Positions 61,901 to 64,000 of a stretch of DNA of 64,000 bases are shown here, one piece after another (positions within the stretch are counted from its first letter, which is position 1; each line of letters begins with the position of its first letter). Where the stretch lies: assembly GCA_037389465.1 (NCBI GenBank), contig JAZARR010000193.1, forward strand, positions 372,001-436,000. The letters run 5' to 3'. This DNA is from Baylisascaris procyonis (lineage: Eukaryota > Nematoda > Chromadorea > Rhabditida > Ascarididae). The notes under the pieces were generated by a model. The model saw nothing but the letters and a program-made list of their open reading frames with translations, made no database searches and was not told the DNA's origin. A program made the position numbers and the translations under genes.

Positions 61901-63779
61901 TTTCAAAATTATGCACTTATATTACTTAACTATTTTTATAAAATACTGTTACCTTCTTTTTCATATTCCCTAAACCAATCCCAAATGATAACTGCGGCAG
62001 AGGGATTACAACCTCCCAATTCTCACTCAACAACTATCACTTATTACAAAAAACCCATCAAATGGCATCAATTTCATGTGAATTTTCACCTAAAAAACTA
62101 TAAATATGCAGAATGAAAATAATGACAATAAAATTGAGACAACTAAAATGATAAAAATGATAAATAAATGTAAAAATGGAATTAAAAAAAAACCTTTCAC
62201 AAAATGCTGGATGATGTAGGTTATCGCGGAAAAGAATCTCAACAGTAGATTGCTTCCGTAGCCATTCGGCTATTTCACCTATCGGTATTATTGAACACTG
62301 AAATATATGATTAACCGTCTATGATACCTTTCACTATGAATATGAAAAGATATCATCTTCGCAATTTATGCCTCTCCACCTCCAACACCTACAACCCTCT
62401 ACGCTACCTTCACATGCAAAATGCTGTCCTTTAAGTGCAGAATGAAATATGCGCCAATGCTGGACCACTAATAAAGAACTCCACACAACCTCCTTGCGAA
62501 TTTAGCCACAACAAAACAGGTTTGAGTCGACGCATAACTCTCCCAGCTCGAACAAGCTCGAGCATCATCAACAAATGATGCTCTGAACCAATTAACGAAA
62601 TCGTTTACTTGGTGAAAATCTTTATAAAAACTGCAAGAACTCCTCTACCTATCATAAAATAGATCAGATTTCCGTATCGACCGTCAATGGTATCACAAAT
62701 GAAACAATTCATTTAGTTAATCAAAACTGCATAACGTCTCTAAATGCAAATCGCTAGAGCATAATGCACTGAAAGGAATATTTTAATCTTCCTTTAACGC
62801 CTAGTTCTCATTTGTAGTGTGATTCGGGAAGTTACAATTGAAGAGGAAAGAAACAACAAGACTGGTCAATGCACAAACCTGTGTTACATTCAGCAATATC
62901 GCTTGCAATTCTTCCAATGCCGCTATTCTTCCAGCGAAAGGTGCCACTTGTAGCACTCTGAAAATACCCTCACCTTGAGCCTGCCTCAGATTATTCAATT
63001 TTGCCCCAAACTTTTCAGTTGGTCAACACTTCTTCCAATCTTTACTGACCACTACGAGAACATAAACCACTTTTCGCATGCCATTCTCGTGCTCTATTCA
63101 TTACCTAGATCACTGGCAGTAGCAACAACGAATGTTTCTAGAAATTGTCATGATTTTTAACAAACACCCAAGTTTACACTATTTAACTAATCCATAAAGA
63201 ATAAAAAGTACTCTTTCACCACCGTTTCCTAGCAAAATGCATAACGTTTCTATGGTAAACTGTACAATGCGATCACTGATACATAGCAAATCAATACGTA
63301 ATCATATCCTCAAGCTTCACCCTCAATTCCGTTAAGTGTACTTCAAGTACTCAATACGTCACTTACTCCTATCATTTTCATTCTGCAGCATAGAACGCAA
63401 TATACCTTCAGGCACACATTTCGACTATCAAGCAAAGCATCACAACTTGAGTTTCTTTGATTAATTCGGATTAATTAAAATGAGTTCAGATTAAAATTAA
63501 GTTTAAATTAGAAATGATAAAAAAAGAACAAAAAAAAATGGAAATTTAAAAAATTAGTTCAATTAAAAAAGAAGCTAATAACTTCACCAACCGTAAAATA
63601 TATCGAAGGACGAAAAAGAACATTTCTTTGCCAATTGGCAACAACGTTGGATTCGGAACAACCAGCGCTTCGATTACACGCGGTAGTTCAATCATCAGTG
63701 ATTCGCGTAGATCACCTTTCACATGCTCACATTTCAGGTCACTATCGCTCAGCTTACGCAACCGTTCCAATGCGATCGT
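21030..63779 (-). CDS. USP9X: USP9X/fat-facets-type ubiquitin carboxyl-terminal hydrolase (5' end outside window), 56 exons
   Basis: A deubiquitinase of the USP (C19) cysteine-protease family, which removes ubiquitin from substrates; family members act mainly in the cytosol in endocytosis, polarity and cell-fate control. The 56 exons reconstructed here join in phase to 2,448 codons plus stop. In visible-protein numbering the Cys box [15 protein letters not shown] puts the nucleophile at C1360, the His box [12 protein letters not shown] gives H1676, and WYKFDD supplies D1694/D1695. The zinc ribbon is C1497-x2-C1500 and C1544-x2-C1547. The Cys-to-His spacing (316) is close to human USP9X (about 313 from memory). 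About 1,330 residues of helical repeats precede the catalytic domain and about 700 follow, as in USP9X rather than smaller USPs. Roughly 300 N-terminal residues and the promoter lie beyond the right edge. USP24 is the nearest alternative; GFVGLKN-type spacing and the C-terminal domain favour USP9X. Exact boundaries are my inference. Confidence 0.96.
21660..21741 (-). CDS. USP9X: USP9X-like exon 55 (Pro-rich tail)
   Basis: Acceptor GATTCAAG, strong donor [26 protein letters not shown] with a PPPPHY motif that could bind a WW domain (inference). Carries two bases in and leaves TC, which the last exon completes to Ser. Confidence 0.78.
22202..22391 (-). CDS. USP9X: USP9X-like exon 54 (variable polar tail)
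   Basis: Acceptor AGTAACAG, donor GTAACG. Ser/His/Gln-rich and probably disordered ([31 protein letters not shown]), ending [11 protein letters not shown]. No clear human counterpart; it sits where USP9X begins its acidic disordered tail. Supported by phase on both sides and one clean frame. Confidence 0.78.
22743..22886 (-). CDS. USP9X: USP9X-like exon 53 (C-terminal domain)
   Basis: Forty-eight codons, phase 0 both ends, acceptor TTTATAG, donor [26 protein letters not shown], then [13 protein letters not shown], matches [20 protein letters not shown] and HSARMTLAKACEL of USP9X. Confidence 0.93.
23339..23441. repeat. imperfect long foldback in USP9X-like intron 52
   Basis: The left arm is C-rich with gcccaaagcggtaatggcac, the right arm is gtgccatggccgcttggggg with a G-rich end. 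The arms pair over about 45 bases with a loop around agctgaaag. Confidence 0.8.
23578..23655 (-). CDS. USP9X: USP9X-like exon 52 (C-terminal domain)
   Basis: Acceptor TTTTTTTAG. Donor GTTGGT keeps phase 0; GTGTTG two bases upstream does not. [17 protein letters not shown] aligns with WTWAVEWLGDELERRPY of USP9X. Confidence 0.93.
23986..24110 (-). CDS. USP9X: USP9X-like exon 51 (C-terminal domain)
   Basis: Acceptor TTCTTTCAG, donor [26 protein letters not shown], then [18 protein letters not shown], matches [20 protein letters not shown] and QCIKCMVALFSSCPVAYQ of USP9X. Confidence 0.94.
24111..25165. other. USP9X-like intron 50
   Basis: Carries (TA)n at 24,449-24,494 and no exon-like block that fits phase. 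Open frames at 24,224-24,442 are present on both strands over the same bases and have no family similarity. Confidence 0.6.
24449..24494. repeat. (TA)n microsatellite in USP9X-like intron 50
   Basis: Pure TA dinucleotides. Confidence 0.98.
25166..25277 (-). CDS. USP9X: USP9X-like exon 50 (C-terminal domain)
   Basis: Acceptor GATTTCAG, donor [26 protein letters not shown], then [11 protein letters not shown], matches [20 protein letters not shown] and THRIHNALKGI of USP9X with no gap after exon 49. Confidence 0.94.
26281..26401 (-). CDS. USP9X: USP9X-like exon 49 (C-terminal domain)
   Basis: Acceptor AATTTCAG, donor [26 protein letters not shown], then MALQHFSFE, matches [20 protein letters not shown] and TVLSELLWQ of USP9X. 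WEN is a conserved landmark. Confidence 0.95.
26495..26592. repeat. (AAAT)n microsatellite in USP9X-like intron 48
   Basis: AAAT units with AAAAT and AAAC variants, just upstream on the minus strand of exon 49. Confidence 0.95.
26862..26959 (-). CDS. USP9X: USP9X-like exon 48 (C-terminal domain)
   Basis: Acceptor ATTTTGCAG, donor [26 protein letters not shown], then MSDPVYVNR, fits [20 protein letters not shown] and FVRTSYVKK of USP9X. Leaves AG. Confidence 0.92.
27635..27790 (-). CDS. USP9X: USP9X-like exon 47 (C-terminal domain)
   Basis: Fifty-two codons, phase 0 both ends, acceptor TTGTTTCAG, donor [26 protein letters not shown] then [20 protein letters not shown] match [20 protein letters not shown] and [20 protein letters not shown] of USP9X. 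Confidence 0.96.
28052..28224 (-). CDS. USP9X: USP9X-like exon 46 (C-terminal domain)
   Basis: Acceptor TATGTTCAG, donor [26 protein letters not shown] then [15 protein letters not shown] match [20 protein letters not shown] and YFNLFVMYANLGVAE of USP9X. Confidence 0.95.
29002..29086 (-). CDS. USP9X: USP9X-like exon 45 (C-terminal domain)
   Basis: Acceptor TTATTTAG, donor [26 protein letters not shown] aligns with [20 protein letters not shown] of USP9X and continues directly from exon 44 (PSTD|VRSFF for PSAE|VRGAF). Confidence 0.94.
29355..29496 (-). CDS. USP9X: USP9X-like exon 44 (C-terminal domain)
   Basis: Acceptor ATTTGTAG, donor [26 protein letters not shown] then [20 protein letters not shown] match [20 protein letters not shown] and [20 protein letters not shown] of USP9X. 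Ends in phase 0. Confidence 0.95.
29685..29827. mobile_element. possible small insertion with 9-bp flanking repeats and a 24-base A tract
   Basis: The 9-mer ggctattag occurs at 29,685-29,693 and 29,819-29,827. Between them the ends read gggatgtgagac and atctcacac, short inverted ends, with A24 at 29,778-29,801. It could be a non-autonomous element or a chance arrangement. Confidence 0.35.
30144..30221 (-). CDS. USP9X: USP9X-like exon 43 (C-terminal domain)
   Basis: Acceptor GCTTACAG, donor [26 protein letters not shown] then AKKSL match [20 protein letters not shown] and TKKVV of USP9X. Confidence 0.95.
30222..31189. other. USP9X-like intron 42, with an unusual block
   Basis: About 1 kb. 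The part from roughly 30,560 to 31,140 is richer in GC and CpG than other introns here and has no long open frame. It resembles old mobile-element DNA in texture only. Confidence 0.4.
31190..31276 (-). CDS. USP9X: USP9X-like exon 42 (C-terminal domain)
   Basis: Acceptor GGATTTTCAG, donor [23 protein letters not shown] aligns with YSMEYFQFMKKLLTCNG of USP9X. The human GVYLNPPPGQDHLLPE loop is replaced by a shorter helix. Confidence 0.93.
31764..31845 (-). CDS. USP9X: USP9X-like exon 41 (C-terminal domain)
   Basis: Acceptor CTATTTTCAG, donor [26 protein letters not shown] aligns with [20 protein letters not shown] of USP9X. Carries one base in and leaves CA. Confidence 0.92.
31987..32143 (-). 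CDS. USP9X: USP9X-like exon 40 (Ser-rich linker after catalytic domain)
   Basis: Acceptor ATATTGCAG, strong donor GTGAGT. Ser/Thr-rich ([20 protein letters not shown]), much longer than the short MDTIDQDDEL linker of human USP9X, so probably a disordered lineage-specific insert. A second GTGAGT donor lies inside at 32,036-32,041, but only the downstream one keeps frame with exon 41. Confidence 0.85.
32881..33003 (-). CDS. USP9X: USP9X-like exon 39 (end of catalytic domain)
   Basis: Forty-one codons, phase 0 both ends, acceptor AATTAAG, donor [26 protein letters not shown] and [16 protein letters not shown] match [20 protein letters not shown] and [16 protein letters not shown] of USP9X. NAYxLxYE is the closing USP box. 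Confidence 0.97.
33693..33843 (-). CDS. USP9X: USP9X-like exon 38, catalytic histidine box
   Basis: Acceptor TTTTTGTAG, donor [26 protein letters not shown] and [12 protein letters not shown] match [20 protein letters not shown] and RNRWYKFDDGDV of USP9X. The catalytic His codon is CAT at 33,783-33,785; the Asp pair of FDD follows 18 residues later. Confidence 0.98.
34807..34897 (-). CDS. USP9X: USP9X-like exon 37 (linker in catalytic domain)
   Basis: Acceptor TTTTTTTAG, donor GTTTGA. Reads [20 protein letters not shown], a Ser/Pro-rich linker continuing exon 36; it makes this loop longer than in human. The phase chain G|GT in and AG|C out is exact. Confidence 0.78.
35313..35375 (-). CDS. 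USP9X: USP9X-like exon 36 (linker in catalytic domain)
   Basis: Twenty-one codons' worth, acceptor ATTTTTCAG, donor GTAGGT. Reads [19 protein letters not shown], polar and poorly conserved. It falls where USP9X has the low-complexity PESQLIQQSEQSESETAG linker between the LxxQLKRF and His boxes. Phase fits both sides. Confidence 0.78.
35794..35956 (-). CDS. USP9X: USP9X-like exon 35 (catalytic domain)
   Basis: Acceptor AATTTTCAG, donor [26 protein letters not shown] and [18 protein letters not shown] match [20 protein letters not shown] and NDYFEFPRELDMEPYTVA of USP9X. LxIQLKRF is a universal USP box. Confidence 0.98.
36374..36515 (-). CDS. USP9X: USP9X-like exon 34 (catalytic domain, second zinc pair)
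   Basis: Acceptor GGATTGAG, donor [26 protein letters not shown] then [12 protein letters not shown] match [20 protein letters not shown] and ANAYHCEKCNKK of USP9X. CEEC (C1544, C1547) completes the four-Cys zinc ribbon. Confidence 0.97.
36889..37062 (-). CDS. USP9X: USP9X-like exon 33 (catalytic domain, first zinc pair)
   Basis: Acceptor TTATTTTCAG, donor [26 protein letters not shown], then [16 protein letters not shown], match [20 protein letters not shown] and LGGSFADQKICQGCPH of USP9X. QQDALEF is the conserved USP QQDAxEF box. CKDC (C1497, C1500) is the first half of the zinc ribbon. Confidence 0.98.
37798..37925 (-). CDS. USP9X: USP9X-like exon 32 (catalytic domain)
   Basis: Acceptor TGTTTCAG, donor [26 protein letters not shown] then PRFFWNHF match [20 protein letters not shown] and PRGFWKQF of USP9X. 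Leaves AG, completed to Arg. Confidence 0.96.
38265..38366 (-). CDS. USP9X: USP9X-like exon 31 (catalytic domain, acidic insert)
   Basis: Thirty-four codons, phase 0 both ends, acceptor TTATTTAG, donor [26 protein letters not shown] aligns with [20 protein letters not shown], and DVDEGTDD with the acidic DVDDDMSGDE of USP9X. A longer open frame uses GTAGGT downstream, but that breaks phase with the next exon. Confidence 0.93.
38930..39063 (-). CDS. USP9X: USP9X-like exon 30, catalytic cysteine box
   Basis: Acceptor GACTTTCAG, donor GTTTCC. Reads [20 protein letters not shown] then [13 protein letters not shown], nearly identical to the USP Cys box ([19 protein letters not shown]). The nucleophile Cys codon is TGC at 38,954-38,956 and the oxyanion-hole Asn sits in GLKN. 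The WEYLP lead-in is specific to USP9X-type enzymes. Confidence 0.98.
39938..40132 (-). CDS. USP9X: USP9X-like exon 29 (linker before catalytic domain)
   Basis: Acceptor ATTGGTAG, donor [26 protein letters not shown] and [15 protein letters not shown] align with [20 protein letters not shown] and NLKQIVDSLTEMYYI of USP9X. Confidence 0.96.
40896..41019 (-). CDS. USP9X: USP9X-like exon 28 (central helical region)
   Basis: Acceptor TTTTGCAG, donor [26 protein letters not shown] aligns with [20 protein letters not shown] of USP9X. The second half ([19 protein letters not shown]) is a polar insertion. Leaves one base. Confidence 0.9.
41836..41982 (-). CDS. USP9X: USP9X-like exon 27 (central helical region)
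   Basis: Forty-nine codons, phase 0 both ends, acceptor TTATTGTAG, donor [26 protein letters not shown] and [16 protein letters not shown] align with [20 protein letters not shown] and SEKKFHIGCEKGGANLI of USP9X. Confidence 0.95.
42658..42748 (-). CDS. USP9X: USP9X-like exon 26 (central helical region)
   Basis: Acceptor ACTTGCAG, donor GTAAGG. The frame that continues from exon 25 reads [20 protein letters not shown] followed by [11 protein letters not shown], matching [20 protein letters not shown] and NNEIDWLKRI of USP9X. A longer open frame over the same bases is not the coding one. Confidence 0.93.
43102..43266 (-). CDS. USP9X: USP9X-like exon 25 (central helical region)
   Basis: Acceptor CTTTACAG, donor [24 protein letters not shown], then [13 protein letters not shown], match TVRQVAQEQFFLMCTRCC and RAKHSGDYFTLLR of USP9X. 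SGEYFTLL is a clear family landmark. Confidence 0.95.
43476..43627 (-). CDS. USP9X: USP9X-like exon 24 (central helical region)
   Basis: Acceptor CATTTAAG, donor [26 protein letters not shown] and [14 protein letters not shown] match [20 protein letters not shown] and WQTFIIDLLLHCHS of USP9X. Leaves GA, completed to Glu. Confidence 0.92.
44277..44492 (-). CDS. USP9X: USP9X-like exon 23 (central helical region)
   Basis: Seventy-two codons, phase 0 both ends, acceptor ATTTTTAG, donor [26 protein letters not shown] aligns with [20 protein letters not shown] of USP9X. The first half is longer than the human segment. Confidence 0.92.
45123..45206 (-). CDS. USP9X: USP9X-like exon 22 (central helical region)
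   Basis: Twenty-eight codons, phase 0 both ends, acceptor TTTTACAG, donor [22 protein letters not shown] aligns with SVRLAQQISDEASRYM of USP9X. Confidence 0.82.
45441..45512 (-). CDS. USP9X: USP9X-like exon 21 (variable central segment)
   Basis: Twenty-four codons, acceptor TTCTTTAG. Donor GTTGTA gives phase 0; GTGTTG two bases upstream would break frame. Content ([19 protein letters not shown]) is poorly conserved and matches only by position, in the region before SVRLAQQISDEA of USP9X. Confidence 0.65.
46643..46792 (-). CDS. USP9X: USP9X-like exon 20 (central helical region)
   Basis: Fifty codons, phase 0 both ends, acceptor TTTGCAG, donor [26 protein letters not shown] and [16 protein letters not shown] align with [20 protein letters not shown] and AKLLLTAI of USP9X. 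Confidence 0.85.
47357..47410 (-). CDS. USP9X: USP9X-like exon 19, short and tentative
   Basis: Eighteen codons, phase 0 at both ends, acceptor TTTGAAG, donor [23 protein letters not shown] sits where USP9X has FLKSGGLPLVLSMLTR. Both flanking exons join in phase even without it, so it could be skipped or spurious, but the family needs sequence here. Confidence 0.55.
47545..47722 (-). CDS. USP9X: USP9X-like exon 18 (central helical region)
   Basis: Acceptor TTTTTGCAG, donor [26 protein letters not shown] aligns with [20 protein letters not shown] of USP9[19 protein letters not shown] covers the preceding helix. Ends in phase 0. Confidence 0.92.
47876..48032. repeat. diverged tandem duplication in USP9X-like intron 17
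   Basis: Two copies share agtaactataacga and, further on, gaaataaa followed by aaggttaaacaa. The second copy has extra sequence between these blocks. Confidence 0.8.
48377..48535 (-). CDS. USP9X: USP9X-like exon 17 (central helical region)
   Basis: Acceptor CGTTTCAG, donor [26 protein letters not shown] followed by [20 protein letters not shown] matches [20 protein letters not shown] and [20 protein letters not shown] of USP9X. Leaves AA. Confidence 0.95.
49239..49489 (-). CDS. USP9X: USP9X-like exon 16 (ubiquitin-like segment and Ser-rich linker)
   Basis: Acceptor TTTTTTTTCAG, donor [26 protein letters not shown] aligns with [20 protein letters not shown], the end of the ubiquitin-like fold, and [10 protein letters not shown] with the SSPDSSSDSSTGSP linker of USP9X. 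A middle segment ([15 protein letters not shown]) is longer than in human. Confidence 0.9.
50162..50244 (-). CDS. USP9X: USP9X-like exon 15 (start of ubiquitin-like segment)
   Basis: Acceptor TTATTTCAG, donor [26 protein letters not shown] aligns with the EVWSHTNDTIGSVRRC part of the USP9X ubiquitin-like segment, a beta-grasp insert between helical repeats. The Ser-rich NTSSS start is not conserved. Confidence 0.8.
51254..51322 (-). CDS. USP9X: USP9X-like exon 14 (before ubiquitin-like segment)
   Basis: Acceptor TTTGCAG, donor GTTAGT, 69 nt. [20 protein letters not shown] follows RILFV and corresponds to the LREYINECDSDYHEE stretch of USP9X. Conservation is moderate; the call rests mainly on phase and position. 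Confidence 0.72.
51323..53592. other. USP9X-like intron 13, the longest in the gene
   Basis: About 2.3 kb. Holds an 84-bp (TA)n at 52,831-52,914 and, at about 52,030-52,560, a block with more even base composition that looks foreign to the intron but encodes nothing I can name. A small missed exon here cannot be ruled out. Confidence 0.5.
52831..52914. repeat. 84-bp (TA)n microsatellite in USP9X-like intron 13
   Basis: Forty-two uninterrupted AT units, the longest pure microsatellite in the window. Confidence 0.99.
53593..53696 (-). CDS. USP9X: USP9X-like exon 13 (N-terminal helical region; two overlapping donors)
   Basis: [16 protein letters not shown] aligns with CFDRLKASYDTLCVLD of USP9X and RMSRILFV with RMVRVLTV. 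Two donors overlap: GTAAGT (exon end 53,597) and GTTTAT four bases on (53,593). Only the second keeps frame with the next exon, so I prefer it. A missed micro-exon is the alternative. Confidence 0.78.
54402..54550 (-). CDS. USP9X: USP9X-like exon 12 (N-terminal helical region)
   Basis: Acceptor GCTTTCAG, donor [26 protein letters not shown] aligns with [20 protein letters not shown] and LNEFVINK with HEDFIQS of USP9X. Leaves TG, completed to Cys in the next exon. Confidence 0.95.
55913..56061 (-). CDS. USP9X: USP9X-like exon 11 (N-terminal helical region)
   Basis: Acceptor follows a long T tract (TTTTTTTTCAG); donor [26 protein letters not shown] and [13 protein letters not shown] match [20 protein letters not shown] and FFKAVNCREGKLV of USP9X. 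Ends in phase 0 at FDLE, matching DLEL. Confidence 0.95.
56589..56721 (-). CDS. USP9X: USP9X-like exon 10 (N-terminal helical region)
   Basis: Acceptor TTATTCAG, donor [26 protein letters not shown] aligns with [34 protein letters not shown] aligns with PDLDPDINKDFFES of USP9X. Leaves one base. Confidence 0.95.
57447..57680 (-). CDS. USP9X: USP9X-like exon 9 (N-terminal helical region)
   Basis: Seventy-eight codons, phase 0 both ends, acceptor AATTTCAG, donor [26 protein letters not shown] and [12 protein letters not shown] match the [20 protein letters not shown] and KDGQLWLCAPQ stretches of USP9X. The first half, [15 protein letters not shown], is a longer insertion relative to human. Confidence 0.95.
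57955..58048 (-). CDS. USP9X: USP9X-like exon 8 (N-terminal helical region)
   Basis: Acceptor ATTTTTAG, donor [26 protein letters not shown] aligns with [20 protein letters not shown], then [11 protein letters not shown] with LATYMESMRLY of USP9X. Ends in phase 0. Confidence 0.93.
58732..58819 (-). CDS. USP9X: USP9X-like exon 7 (N-terminal helical region)
   Basis: Acceptor TTTTTCAG, strong donor GTATGT. Two frames are open; the one that fits both neighbours' phases reads [17 protein letters not shown], which aligns with WVIPALKQIREICSLFG of USP9X. Two bases carried in each direction. Confidence 0.9.
59899..60079 (-). CDS. USP9X: USP9X-like exon 6 (N-terminal helical region)
   Basis: Acceptor TTTTAAG, donor GTTGGT. 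Contains [31 protein letters not shown] and CIEELLTDS, matching HKVLNLLWNLAHSDDV, DIMDLALSAHIKILD and FIEELRTND of USP9X. One base is left for the next exon. Confidence 0.94.
60844..60936 (-). CDS. USP9X: USP9X-like exon 5 (N-terminal helical region)
   Basis: Thirty-one codons, phase 0 in and out, acceptor AAATTTCAG, donor [26 protein letters not shown] aligns with [20 protein letters not shown] of USP9X, one of the clearest matches in the N-terminal half. Confidence 0.95.
61424..61607 (-). CDS. USP9X: USP9X-like exon 4 (N-terminal helical region; GC donor)
   Basis: Contains [20 protein letters not shown] followed by [20 protein letters not shown], aligning with KLEKILRFVIKE and [20 protein letters not shown] of USP9X. 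The only donor that keeps phase and continuity with the next exon is AAG|GCAATA, a GC-AG intron. A GTAGGG downstream would extend the exon but would shift the next exon out of its conserved frame. Confidence 0.9.
62194..62297 (-). CDS. USP9X: USP9X-like exon 3 (N-terminal helical region)
   Basis: Acceptor ATATTTCAG, donor [26 protein letters not shown] aligns with [20 protein letters not shown] of USP9X, followed by HHPAFCE for HQPQYVE. Starts in phase 0 and leaves AG. Confidence 0.94.
62879..62957 (-). CDS. USP9X: USP9X-like exon 2 (N-terminal helical region)
   Basis: Acceptor ATTTTCAG, donor GTTTGT. The CG left by the previous exon plus A makes Arg, then [17 protein letters not shown] follows, which aligns with LLQISSFNGKMNALNEV of USP9X without a gap. 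Ends in phase 0. Confidence 0.93.
63592..63779 (-). CDS. USP9X: USP9X-like exon 1 of those visible (N-terminal helical region)
   Basis: Encodes visible residues 1-62 and leaves two bases. The acceptor is tattgcAG and the donor GTTGGT. The motif KLSDSDLK matches the NLTDEELKK region of USP9X and the exon ends VLRYILR, matching KMILRLLQ. An upstream exon is expected beyond 64,000; I see no convincing one in 63,780-64,000. Confidence 0.88.
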
Positions 63780-64000
63780 CTGCAATATGCTTCCTCCCCC
63801 TCACAAACAATAAATATCATAATTAAAACACTATTGACATATTATCCTATGGAAAGCAATTATCTCACATTTCTGCAAAATCTTCGAATATCGCAACACA
63901 CAACATAATAGACACTAAACGCTATTCTAGATCTTATGTATAAAAAATTGCAATATGATTGCAGATTCTAGATCAAATATTTCAACATGAAAACTCATTC

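Noticed and set aside
1..64000. tRNA, rRNA, CRISPR array or bacterial-type operon
   Set aside because: I looked for T-loop GGTTCGANNCC boxes with matching acceptor arms, long rRNA-like blocks and spaced direct repeats and found none; the window is plainly eukaryotic.

Overview
This is intron-rich, AT-rich eukaryotic (animal) DNA. Small coding exons, more GC-rich than their surroundings, are separated by introns of roughly 100 bp to 2 kb carrying (TA)n, (AAAT)n, poly-A and poly-C tracts. Most 3' splice sites end in the short T-rich TTTTCAG form typical of nematodes, so a nematode is my best guess. The sequence does not prove it, and I assign no species.

The right two thirds (21,030-63,779, minus strand) is one very large gene, a ubiquitin-specific protease of the USP9X/fat-facets (FAF) family. 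I rebuilt 56 coding exons by hand from splice sites, phase and remembered family similarity. Their lengths sum to 7,347 nt, which is 2,448 codons plus a TGA stop, and phase is kept at every junction. The window cuts off the N-terminus, roughly the first 300 residues of the family. In order the protein has a helical armadillo-like N-terminal half (63.8-50 kb), a ubiquitin-like segment (50.2-49.2 kb), more helical repeats (48.5-40 kb), the catalytic USP domain (39.1-32.9 kb) and a conserved C-terminal helical domain with an acidic tail (32.1-21.0 kb). In the catalytic domain the Cys is at 38,954-38,956 and the His at 33,783-33,785, with a four-Cys zinc ribbon between them. Nothing suggests it is a pseudogene.

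The left end (1-6.1 kb, minus strand) holds part of a second gene. It has three well-supported, phase-matched exons encoding an HR1-like (Rho-binding) antiparallel coiled coil. Its most upstream visible exon has an in-frame TGA separating a membrane-helix-containing stretch from a Ser-rich stretch. The 3' end of this gene lies beyond the left edge.

The stretch from 6.1 to 21.0 kb has no gene I can defend except one candidate 85-aa membrane-protein ORF (10.9-11.2 kb). It is rich in short tandem repeats, foldbacks and poly-C tracts. I found no convincing plus-strand gene, tRNA, rRNA, CRISPR array or intact transposon.

The most unusual signals are the high share of T at donor position +3 (27 of 55 reconstructed introns), a probable GC-AG intron, the in-frame TGA, a seven-unit array built on TTGGCCAA, several strong foldbacks, and poly-C tracts that lie almost entirely on one strand.
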